From: Leguminivora glycinivorella
Lineage: Eukaryota; Arthropoda; Insecta; Lepidoptera; Tortricidae
Reading direction: 5' to 3'
DNA: 64,000 nucleotides
NCBI RefSeq assembly: GCF_023078275.1
Contig: NC_062978.1
Span: forward strand, 20,979,883-21,043,882
This document shows, one piece after another, positions 18,733 to 27,666 of the stretch. Both the position numbers and the translations under genes were made by a program. Numbering within the stretch: the stretch's first letter is position 1; each line of letters begins with the position of its first letter. The notes under the pieces were generated by a model, which worked only from the letters and a program-made list of their open reading frames with translations, had not been told where the DNA came from and did no database searches.

Positions 18733-20975
18733 ATATCGATACCTTTGGGTTCAATTGGCGTAAAGGACAAAATGCAGGTTTTCAGGAGAAGCAAAAAACA
18801 ACTTTTTTTTTAGAAAAATGTTTATATCTTTTTTGTTTTTTGACCTATATTTGTGACGTATATAGAAAAATATGTAGATTTTTAGTATCCTTAACCTAGT
18901 ATAGCAACCGTAGTGATAAACTAAACGGTTTAGAAGTTAGATGGTTGTAAAGGACACGTCAAAATGCTATGGACGTCCTTTACACCCACGATTTTTTTGA
19001 ACAATTAGAGTTGATAGGGTCGTAAATGACGGTCTTAGATGATTTTTATACAAATTCGGGGCGTAAATGTAACCGGAATTGTGCAAATGGCAACTGTTTT
19101 TAGCTTAGTTTACAATTGAGAAACTTAAAAAATGTATAAAAACGTAGTTAATATGGCATAGAATAGCCACATTAGTGTTACAGTGTATATTTATCTAAAT
19201 ATTTAGCAAAGACAAAGAACAAGACTATTTTATATCCAGTTTTGCAATAAAGAAACAACATTTGCTTAAAAAATATCTAATATTCTGGAAAGTTATTATT
19301 TTAGTACTCGCCGCTGTCTTAATAAGTTACGCATTCAGTATTTAATTCTAGCAAGGAAACGCTTTCGTAGTTTAAGTAAATATAAAAACACTAATGGTAA
19401 TCACGTAAAATTTAATCAGCAACTGTGAACAGTAGACTATATTAATACGACAGTAATTTTAAGTCTAAAGTAGAAAGAAGTTCTAAGAATAACTAAGAGT
19501 TAAGTATTTATTTATAAACGCAAGTTAGGACGCGTATACAAACTGTAGTCAAGACTACTATGTTGATTCATATTTTTGATAATTTTAAAACAGAAGATTG
19601 TTATATTTTAGTCTTAAACCTGTTAAATAAGAATAATCTTAATTATGAGTTCAATCCTAGAAATATTATAGTCAATGCTTTAAGTACCTGGGTACATAGC
19701 CAAGTCACCAAACGCTAACGCTCATTCGCTAGCGAAACGCACCTGTTATTGTCGCACTAAATGTTAGTATAGTCTACTGTTAAAGTTTACTGCCGGCGTA
19801 GCTGAATGGCAATCGTCGACGCCAGACGCCGACAAAAATGCAGTCTGGTGCAATACGCAAGAGCGATAAAGATATATACCTAGCTACGAAATAGATATTA
19901 TCGTGAGCGTTTGTGCATTTGGATACCCTGATTACCATAGTGTTTTTTTTAAACCTACATCTCGCCGCAGTATAATAATACTACGAAAGCGTTTCCCTGC
20001 TAGAATTAAAGACTGAATGCGTAACCTACTGACTATTCAGACAGCGGCGAATACTAAAAAATAACTTTGAATTTGTTGCCAAAGTATTAGATAGTTTTTA
20101 AGCAAATATTGTTTCTTTATTACAAAACTGGATATAAAATATTAGTCTTGTTCTTTTTTGTTGCTAAAATAGCTTAGATAAATAATACACTGCATTAAAG
20201 TAATGCAGGTATTCTATGCCATATTAAGTACGTTTTGATACATTTTTCCAGTTTTTAATTGTAAAATTAGCACAACATTTGTACCATTTCGGTTACAATT
20301 ACGCCCCGACTTTGTATAAAAATCATCTAAGACCGTCATTTACGACCCTATCAAATCATGGGTGTAAAGGACGTTAATAGCATTTTGACGTGTCCTTTAC
20401 AACCATCTATCTTCTAAATCGTTTAGTTTATCGCTACGGTTGCTACACTAGGTTAAAGATACTCGTAATCTGCATATTTTTCTTATATACGTCACAAATA
20501 TAGATCAAAAAAACAAAAAAAGTGGGTTTATCTTTCTCTTGGAAACCTGCATTATATGTCCTTTACGACAATTGAACCCAAAGATATCGATTAAAGTTGA
20601 GGATAAAATATTTTTAGTGCTGGTCGTAAAGGACGAAGAACAAAAAACTTGTCCTTTACGCCCAACTTTATCACACCACTATAGAAAGTGATCCTTAGAA
20701 AGTAAGGGCTTAAAGGGCAACAATATATATCAAGGTGACTTACGACTATATTTTTATTTGTAGATTTCCTTTACGACACAAATAATAATTTATAATTAAT
20801 GACTTGATATTTACGCCCCTTCAGAAAAGCTATTTTTGCAAGTCCATAGTAGAAAATCTTGGTCGTAAAGGCAACTTTTTAAGAGATATCGAAATTTTAA
20901 CTGCACAGATCGATAGCGCTTGAAATTCTGAACAAAACTGTATATATAACTAATTTTCGCCAAAATGTCCTTTAC
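18733..20975. mobile_element. Giant foldback element F2 with repeated GTAAAGGAC motif
   Basis: The left arm (about 18733-19404) is inverted at 19930-20591. Matched phrases include ATATCGATACCTTTGGGTTC, TATACGTCACAAATATAG (degenerate), GACCGTCATTTACGACCCTA and GAAAGCGTTTCC. A further copy of the outer end (GTCCTTTACGCCAATTGAACCC) is at 20967. The 9-mer GTAAAGGAC or its inverse occurs at least nine times (18760, 18947, 18975, 20364, 20392, 20558, 20626, 20651, 20967). The ~525 bp loop holds T1 copy 5. No transposase-like frame is present. The outer boundaries are approximate. Confidence 0.75.
19799..19925 (+). mobile_element. MITE family T1, copy 5 (diverged) in the F2 loop
   Basis: It starts TAGCTGAATGGCA and ends TTGTGCATTTGGATA with the shortened family core between. 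It has more changes than the copies at 17.6, 53.0 and 56.1 kb. Confidence 0.7.
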
Positions 20976-21010
20976 GCCAATTGAACCCAGAGGTATCGAT
21001 ATGTGATAGC

Positions 21011-21609
21011 AAAGTTTACTAAATTTCGTACTTTCAAGACTTTACGTACCTATCTCGGAAACGATAAGAGATAGAATTTGGGTTTTCGATGGCACAAATT
21101 TTTTGTTTTCGTATATAGACCTTTTTTTGGACCGATTTGGACAAAATTTTGAACAGTCAACTTATAAACGGTCTTAAGCGCCTCCTTTTTAGTAGGAACT
21201 TAAGTCATTGTGGCAAATGATCGAAATTTAATATTTTAGCGATATTTCAATTACGATTATTTGCTACATCTGTTTAATGTTAAAGGTATATTCTCACGTA
21301 GGTAGGTATTTTGAAGGGCAGTAGGTTTAAACAATGGATTTTAAAAAGTTGCTGCGGTTTTTTTGAACAATACAACTAACGTCTTTAGGTACTTCTCGTG
21401 GACCTTATTGGATTTTAATGAGTTTTGATAGAAAAAATAATGTCACGAACATAGGTAGTTGCGAAAGTTTAAAATTAATTTCACAAATAATACACAGAGA
21501 CTAAAAATAAAAATTTCACAAATTATATACAGATTAAAAACAAAAAAATCTCTTTTCTAAAACTTAGCAAAAGAATTAAAATAAATAATTATTATAGTAC
21601 ATTCTTACA
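21011..21609. other. Unassigned AT-rich sequence
   Basis: No gene or repeat identified. A/T-rich tracts near 21480-21600 may be a retroposon tail. Confidence 0.35.
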
Positions 21610-21790
21610 CTGATTAACTGAGTCCCACGGCAAGTTCAAGAAGGCTTGTGTTGTGGGTACTCAGACATAGAAAACATCAATGGCTCAGTAACAAAATATC
21701 TGTGCTCACCATACAAATAAATGCCCTTACCGGGATTCAAACCCGGAACCGCGGCGTAGCAGTCAGTAAAAAAGCAAACCTCGACGGCGT
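21610..21790 (-). mobile_element. tRNA-derived SINE, minus strand
   Basis: ACTGAGTCCCACGGCAAGTT...GTACTCAGACA followed by AAATGCCCTTACCGGGATTC, the inverse of a SINE whose B box reads GGGTTTGAATCCCGG. A related plus-strand copy is at 53515-53715. Confidence 0.7.
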
Positions 21791-21844
21791 TGGCGAGATG
21801 ACCTTGACGCTTTTAAGGACTAGTGAGAAACGGGCCAAAACCGG

Positions 21845-21895
21845 GATACGTGGAAAGGGAAGCTAGGCATTTGCCCAGCAATGGGACACTTAGGA
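21845..21895 (+). repeat. RTE/SINE 3' tail fragment
   Basis: AAGCTAGGCATTTGCCCAGC-AATGGGACA matches the conserved 3' tail text seen at 14.87 and 60.3 kb. Confidence 0.45.
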
Positions 21896-21934
21896 TCATA
21901 TACATAACTATATTTAACCTAACCATAAAAATAA

Positions 21935-22205
21935 AATTTTGAAAAAACCCCCGACCACGACATAGTGGACCGATTTTTATGAAACATGGTTAAGAACACT
22001 CCCGACTATTTTTTTATACCACATCGGTGGCAAACAGGTATACGGTCCGCCTAATGGAAAGCGGTCACCGGAACCTATGGACGCCTGCAACTCAAGGGGT
22101 CAGATTCACATTTAGCTACGATGCCACAGACAGACACACACACAAACAGACAGACAGACACGTAAAACTTATAACACCACGTCGTTTTTGCGTCGGGGGT
22201 TAATA
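21935..22205 (+). mobile_element. CCCCCGAC-type repeat with a nested fragment
   Basis: It opens AAAACCCCCGACCACGACAT and ends GCGTCGGGGGTTAA, an inverted pair. Comparison with the uninterrupted copy at 42412-42615 shows that 22012-22118 (TATACCACATCGGTGGCAAA...) is an insertion. The inserted text has relatives at 41985-42115 and 45990-46130. A short CAGA/CACA tract lies before the end. Confidence 0.65.
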
Positions 22206-22284
22206 AAAATATGAAGTATCAGCATTCTCAGTGATCTCGGCTCTCCCTTGCCATGAAAATATAAGAAGCACAATTATTTAAGAA

Positions 22285-22660
22285 TAATAAGAATAAGAAT
22301 AATTTATTTACCAAGAAAAGGAATAGCTACAATTTTATCATTTACTGTGACTTCCACACTAGGCAAAGCCTGTTTCGCGGAAGTCCGGTTACTTAATATA
22401 GTTTAACAAAAATGATTCGGCTATTGACATACATTAAAAAGGAAAATCAAAAATGAAATGCTAAATGTAACAATCTAACAATTTGTGACTATATATACAA
22501 TTTTATCAAAGCTAATTAATACATTTATGTACGATTTTTAGACTTTAGGCTACAATCTCTAAGCATGCATTACCTATAATAATAAATGAGTGTTGATTTT
22601 GTGTAAATGTGCAGTGTATAAGTGTGAGTGTAAAAAAAATAAAAAAAAAAAATAACAGAA
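22285..22660 (-). mobile_element. Probable LINE 3' UTR remnant, minus strand
   Basis: The minus strand ends AATAAATTATTCTTATTCTT, a short tandem tail. GACTTCCACACTAGGCAAAG... reads as its 3' UTR. No coding sequence recognised. Confidence 0.4.
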
Positions 22661-22669
22661 ACAGAAGGA

Positions 22670-22985
22670 TACTAGGTCATCCATTTTAAGACCTCTTCAT
22701 CAAAGGTTTTCGGCTAAGGAAAAGTCGGTGAGGAAACCGGACAAGTTCACAAAAGGCATTGTTCTACAGGTTAAAAGGTCAGATCTGATAGTAGTATCTG
22801 TCGCAGATAGGATTAGTTGCCAAGCAGACCCCAGGGTCTTTTGAGACGTGTCTAAAGGCCAGAGTAACATTACAAAGCTGATATTTTTTATAAGGATCTT
22901 CAATTAGTTCCACGGTATGTTTAAAAAAAAAAAACATTCAGTCGAATTGAGAACCTCCTCCTTTTTTGAAGTCGGTTAAAAAGAT
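22670..22985 (+). repeat. Old SINE remnant plus AACCGACTTC fragment
   Basis: GGTCAGATCTGATAGTAGT...GGACCCCAGG-type text is a diverged plus-strand copy of the SINE 3' half at 51.4 kb. 22920-22985 is the inverse of the AACCGACTTCAAAAAAGGAG repeat. Confidence 0.45.
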
Positions 22986-23005
22986 GGCTTACGTCGTGCC
23001 TACTC

Positions 23006-23055
23006 AAAAAACCGGCCAAGAGCGTGTCGGGCCACACTCAGTGTAGGGTTCGTAA
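23006..23055 (+). repeat. TE family B fragment
   Basis: AAAAACCGGCCAAGAGCGTG through CAGTGTAGGGTTCG matches the 5' end of family B, then diverges. Confidence 0.6.
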
Positions 23056-23416
23056 ACAGTCTTCGTTACCTGCTACTCCTGTGCTTACATTCACGTTGCC
23101 GATCGCACCTTCGCTGAGCTATGGCAACCTTACTCAACACCACGTTATAAGGTCTAGAGTCTATGACATACTTCGAGCGTGCGACACGGATCACCTGTGT
23201 ACACAAGATAGACACTTGCTATGCGGACATTTGCGGACAAAGGTTTGGTATGAACGGAGAAAGTTGCTTTCAAGTTGACTCGCTTCGACATCTAACAGCT
23301 AGATGATGCGGTTTTAAGGCGACGCATCGGTCAAGTCAATAATCTTCAAAAAAGCAATAACATATAAATAAATACATACCTATCCGTAACTTAAGAGCAA
23401 TAAACATTTCAAGACT

Positions 23417-23710
23417 TTAGACTTATATTGACCGGGATATAGACCGTGATTAGTTCAGTTGCATGCATCATGATCACGGAAAACTGACGAAGGCGGGTAG
23501 ATGTTAAAGTTGCATAGACAGCGCGCGATCTACCCTCCTTCGCGCGCGTTGGCTGCGTTCACTTTCAGCGTTACCACTCGATGCATGTGGTCGCATTCAC
23601 ACTCGATGGTCTTCCGTGATCATGATGCATGCAACTGCGTCGAAATATCGGGAGCTCGACAAAAATCAAAAAGGTAATCACGGTCTATATCCCGGTCAAT
23701 ATAAGTCTAA
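23417..23710. mobile_element. MITE with 36 bp terminal inverted repeats
   Basis: Ends TTAGACTTATATTGACCGGG and the exact inverse CCCGGTCAATATAAGTCTAA, with the repeat running through CACGGTCTATAT. An inner pair GTTGCATGCATCATGATCAC is also inverted. The centre holds CGCGCG-rich text. Confidence 0.85.
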
Positions 23711-23852
23711 TGAAAATAACCGTGAATCATTCAAAACTCTTATTTCAAGACTTGGCGCACATACTAGTTAAAGTCAAAATACTATTTTAAATAGTTTGTA
23801 CTATTATATGGAATAGTCCGATTTTCTGACAATATTTTCATTCAACGTAAAG

Positions 23853-24047
23853 CAATGAGGAGGCACACTGAAAGGTTATGACAGATGGCGCCACCTTATT
23901 AGTCCATTGCACAGATAAAGAATTTCATACGTGAGAGCGAGAAGAAGATATTTTTTTCTTTCTCTCACATATGAATGACAGTGACATGCCTAGACACTTG
24001 CACAGGTGTCGCCTGGGGAGATAAAATGTCAGTGTGCCTCCTCATTG
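23853..24047. mobile_element. MITE, CAATGAGGAGGCACACTGA ends
   Basis: The left end CAATGAGGAGGCACACTGA is perfectly inverted at the right (TCAGTGTGCCTCCTCATTG). 195 bp in total, non-coding. Confidence 0.8.
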
Positions 24048-24416
24048 GTTAAATCAAATAGCTTTTGCGTAAAATCAGAAAACCTAATTGGTGCTGGCTG
24101 GTTTGAAAGCGAGAAGTCCGCTTTGACTACATTTCACGATGTGCTTCAATTCTTCAAAGCAGCATTCAACAGTGAAATCTAAAAATTAAATTGGCGCTCT
24201 TCACAGTATTTTGCGCATGTATATTTGCGATAGTTTTTTCCGTTAGGCTATTATACAATTAATTGATCATTGAAAATATTGTTACCTACAATTTTAAATT
24301 GTACGCTTAAACTAATCAATATGTTATACATAATATTAAGGCTCTGTGTTATAAAATTCTTTATTTCAAAAGAAGCATCTTTTAGGTTAAGAAAATGAAC
24401 AAGATTCCATAAATAA

Positions 24417-24631
24417 TTTTTCACCACACCAACTGATTTTAAAGGCTTTCTTTGCTATTTGAAAACAGATAGCAAAATTGCATTTTATCCACAAGAGTGC
24501 AAAGTAATTTCATACAAATTTTAACTTGATGTCTAGCTGGGTGTTGGAATTCACGTATAAATTTTTTTCACGTATGTATTTATTTTGATGTTTTACAGTT
24601 CATATATTCATAGTGTTGGTGTGGTGAAAAA
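24417..24631. repeat. Short inverted pair bounding ~215 bp
   Basis: TTTTTCACCACACCAAC at 24417 is inverted at 24615-24631 (GTTGGTGTGGTGAAAAA). It abuts the K-family copy that follows, and may be part of it. Confidence 0.5.
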
Positions 24632-24834
24632 ATTTGTGTTTCACTCGGTGACAAAGTTTGTTTAACCTTCGTGCCTTGATACCCTCGCAACGCTCAAGAT
24701 TCCACTTTTTGAACCACTCGCTACGCTCGCGGTTCAATATTGGAATCTTTCGTTTGCTCGAGTATCAATATTGGCACGTGCGGTTAAACAACAACTTTGC
24801 CCCCTTGTAAAACAAATAACTATAAGTTTACCAA
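24618..24834 (-). mobile_element. MITE family K, diverged copy
   Basis: The ends GTTTCACTCGG and TTGCCCCCTTGTAAAACAAA and the inner hairpin GAACCACTCGCTACGCTCGC match the family at 45-55 kb, read on the minus strand. Confidence 0.65.
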
Positions 24835-25234
24835 ACAATATCTTAACTAGTTATGTAGTTGCATCGAGGCAGATCTGATGCCGACAAAATTAAATCTACA
24901 ATGCGTCATCTTAACAGTAATTTTGTTGAATTGGAGACACTTGACCGGACATTTGCTAACTTTTTTATACATTAGTGGCCCAAAAAAAATAGTTATTTCT
25001 TTAAAAAGGGGTCTAAGTTGCTGGTTATACAGCTCGTCCCAATCCATAATATACATACATACTTCGCTCGCGTTAGAAAGAGACAAAAAGTAGCCTATGT
25101 CAGTCTCCATCACTTCAACTATCTCCACTTAAAAAATCACGTCAATTCGTCGCTCCGTTTTGCCATGAAAAACGGACAAACAAACAGACACGCACACTTT
25201 CCCATTTATAATATTAGTATGAATGATGTGCTCA
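24835..25234. other. Unassigned
   Basis: Open frames on both strands (24847-25521) have no recognisable motifs and overlap repeat text. No support for a gene. Confidence 0.35.
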
Positions 25235-25330
25235 TGACACAAATAAATGCCCTTACCGGGATTCGAACCCAGAACCATCTGCTTAGCAAACGGGGCCACT
25301 ATCCACTAGGCCAGACTGGTCCTCAAACTC
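25235..25330 (-). mobile_element. tRNA-derived SINE head, minus strand
   Basis: AAATGCCCTTACCGGGATTC with GAACCCAGAACC and CCACTATCCACTAGGCCAG is the inverse of a SINE head with B box GGTTCGAATCCCGG and A-box-like TGGCCTAGTGGATA. Confidence 0.65.
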
Positions 25331-25469
25331 TAACGCCGTGGCTTGCGTGGGCGACGGTCATGCGATGGCGATGCGACGCATACGAAATCAAACCTTATCG
25401 ATATGGAAGTATAAGACGCGACGGCGACGGTCGCGCGATCGTCGCCCACGCAAGACACAGCGTAATACA

Positions 25470-25930
25470 TATTTTTTTCTACTCCCGTGTTGTTATTCGT
25501 CATTTACAGTGTCGTGCATAGATCGCTAAAACCCTAGCCCTACATTAAAAGATGCCCGCCCCCGCCCAGCGCCCCGCGCACCCACGCATACGATATAGCT
25601 ATTAAAGCATTGTTCTGAAGCCTTTAATGAATATAGCGTGGGTGCGCGGGGCGCCGAAGCTGGCGGCCGTGCGGGGGAGTGCGGGCGGCAGGGTGAGCGC
25701 AGGAACAGAGGGGAGGCCGACAAGTAAAAATACAGGAAATAGTGCGAATTTCACGAAAGTTATTCTAGAAAACTATTAAAAAGTAAGTGCATGGTCGTAG
25801 AAAAAAGTATTGTATGCAACGGTGTTTAACTGAGTCAAAAAATACTCGTGGCGTCTTTATTAACAATTTTCGGCTTCGCCTCAAATTCGTCTTTTTTAAC
25901 CTCACTTAAACGCCAGTTGCATAAAATACT
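25470..25930 (+). repeat. Repeat family F, copy 1
   Basis: Its ends (TTTCTACTCCCGTGTTGTTA and TCGTAGAAAAAAGTATTGTATG...CAATTTTCGGCTTCGCCTC) recur inverted at 44185-44725. A GC-rich hairpin lies inside at 25569-25654. Confidence 0.55.
25569..25654. repeat. GC-rich 19 bp perfect hairpin
   Basis: GCGCCCCGCGCACCCACGC (25569-25587) is perfectly inverted at 25636-25654. The 48-base interior also pairs (ATTAAAG / CTTTAAT). Confidence 0.85.
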
Positions 25931-26347
25931 ATAAAACAATCGGAAAGCACATAAAGTGGCACGTTGTTAAATGTATGTGCGTCGGAGTCTCACAGACAAT
26001 AATCACAGAGTGAAAGTATATAAATTAAAAACGACGGCGTTTTTTAAATTTGCATAACAATAAGACTGCATTTTTTAAAAAGAAACTGTCAATTTTGTTT
26101 GTTTTAAGGGTGAGTCACACTAGAACGGGGCGGGGTGGGGCGAGACGATATGTCAATTACTATTACCTAAAGTCGGCTCCAAAATTAGGCGAACTAAATT
26201 GACAGGTCATTAATGCACATGTAAGTATGTTACCATGCTTAGGCAACTGCTAGTATCAACACTATCGATCGACAGTTTTAAAAAGGTTGAACAAAGAAAT
26301 ATCGATAAATTAGCCGCGACTCGCAAGTGGCAGTATTGTGGCGCGGT

Positions 26348-26450
26348 TAGTTCAAATCACTATCACTATCACTACATCACTATCACTATCACTACATAGT
26401 ATAAAACAAAGTCGCTTTCTCTGTCCCTATGTCCCTATGTCCCTATGTAT
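26348..26450. repeat. Short tandem repeats ATCACT and GTCCCTAT
   Basis: Several ATCACT units lie at 26355-26393, interrupted by ATCACTACATC. Three GTCCCTAT units lie at 26424-26447. Confidence 0.8.
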
Positions 26451-26573
26451 GCTTAAATCTTTAAAACTACGCAACGGATTTTGATGCGGTTTTTTTTAAT
26501 AGATAGAGTGATTCTAGAGGAAGGTTTACATGTAGGTATAGTACCCGTGCGGAGCCGGGGCGGGTCGCTAATA
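26400..26573 (+). mobile_element. Helitron-like 3' end
   Basis: AAAACTACGCAACGGATTTTGATGCGG text ending in a small hairpin, CCCGTGCGGAGCCGGGGCGGG, then TCGCTAAT. Many lepidopteran elements of this type end in this hairpin followed by CTAGT, which fits the Helitron rule; here the last bases are CTAAT. No 5' end identified. Confidence 0.4.
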
Positions 26574-26587
26574 ATAAATATATTAAG

Positions 26588-26725
26588 CCCCTTATTCATA
26601 AACGTACTCTAAAGTTATCAAACCGATAAAAGTCGTTTGTCCCTTTCTGACGTATTAGTGTGATAGAAAAGGACAAACGAACTTTATCGGCTTGATAACT
26701 TTAAAGTACGTTTATGAATAAGGGG
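26588..26725. mobile_element. Palindromic MITE interrupted at its right edge by BEL/Pao
   Basis: CCCTTATTCATAAACGTACT is inverted as AGTACGTTTATGAATAAGGG, and GTCGTTTGTCC is inverted as GGACAAACGAAC. The BEL/Pao 5' LTR starts right after it, within the run of G. Confidence 0.8.
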
Positions 26726-26726
26726 G

Positions 26727-26921
26727 TGTTAGCGATCTAACCTTTTTTATAACCTTTAAATACAATAAGTCAGTCAAGAAGAATATAATTTTTGTTTGTC
26801 AGTGTCAAATGTTCTAACATTCTAAATATATGTCTTAATTCTGCAAGAGGCTAATTTTATTACAACAATAGAAATAATTAATGCAAGTTCACGCACCTTA
26901 AGTCAATTACTGGCGTGAACA
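26727..26921 (+). repeat. BEL/Pao 5' LTR
   Basis: Starts TGTTAGCGATCTAACC and ends GGCGTGAACA, the usual TG...CA boundaries. It differs from the 3' LTR by AACATT/ATCATT, CTGCAAG/CTACAAG and ATAGAAAT/ATACAAAT. Confidence 0.95.
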
Positions 26922-27666
26922 TATGGTGACCCTACGTTTCATGAACAAGTACCTTTAAATACGGAGCATCGGATCAAGGAATCGAGCGGAATCCCGGAGT
27001 CCGGCTAAAACAATAAAAGGACAACAGAGCTACAAAGGACGGAAAGGAAACCCTGGCGTGGAGTCTTTCAATAACTAACTTAATCACTTACACGTTTTTT
27101 CAAGGTTGCCTCGATCCTGCTCAAGGTTGTACCCTTACAATTTATTTAAAACATTACAAATACTACGATACCTTACTAACTATAACAACTAGAAATCCAT
27201 TTTATTTATATTTACAACAATTTTTATTCAAATTTGAAAATAGACCAATGAGTTAAAATTTAGTCCAATGAATTAAAAATAGTCCAGTGAGTATAAGAAT
27301 AGTCCAGGAAAATTAGTTCAATAAATTACATATTTTTCGGAATTAATTTTAAACGAAATAAAGCAAAATATAGCATATTATCGTACTCTGTTTTAGCTTC
27401 ATTATAATTTTCAGGGAATAATAGCTATATGATGCCTTCAAGATTTTTCCGGAGATACGGGTGTAAGCTGGGTATCTGCGTAGTTCATCCGCTTGATCGC
27501 GAGGATATCAGCATCACTGCATGCAGACAGCTCTCCCATTTGCCACTTGTTTAATACGGTGGCTTACACGGTTTGAATTTCAATTTATTCTTAGTACTTT
27601 CTGTTCAATTTATTTGTGACAGTTTCTCAGTATAATTACGAATGCAAATATAGTTAATTTTACAAA
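26922..27666 (+). other. BEL/Pao leader between LTR and gag
   Basis: Holds the candidate primer binding site at its start and no substantial open frame. A repeated AGTCCAATGA / AGTCCAGTGA phrase occurs at 27268-27305. Confidence 0.6.
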
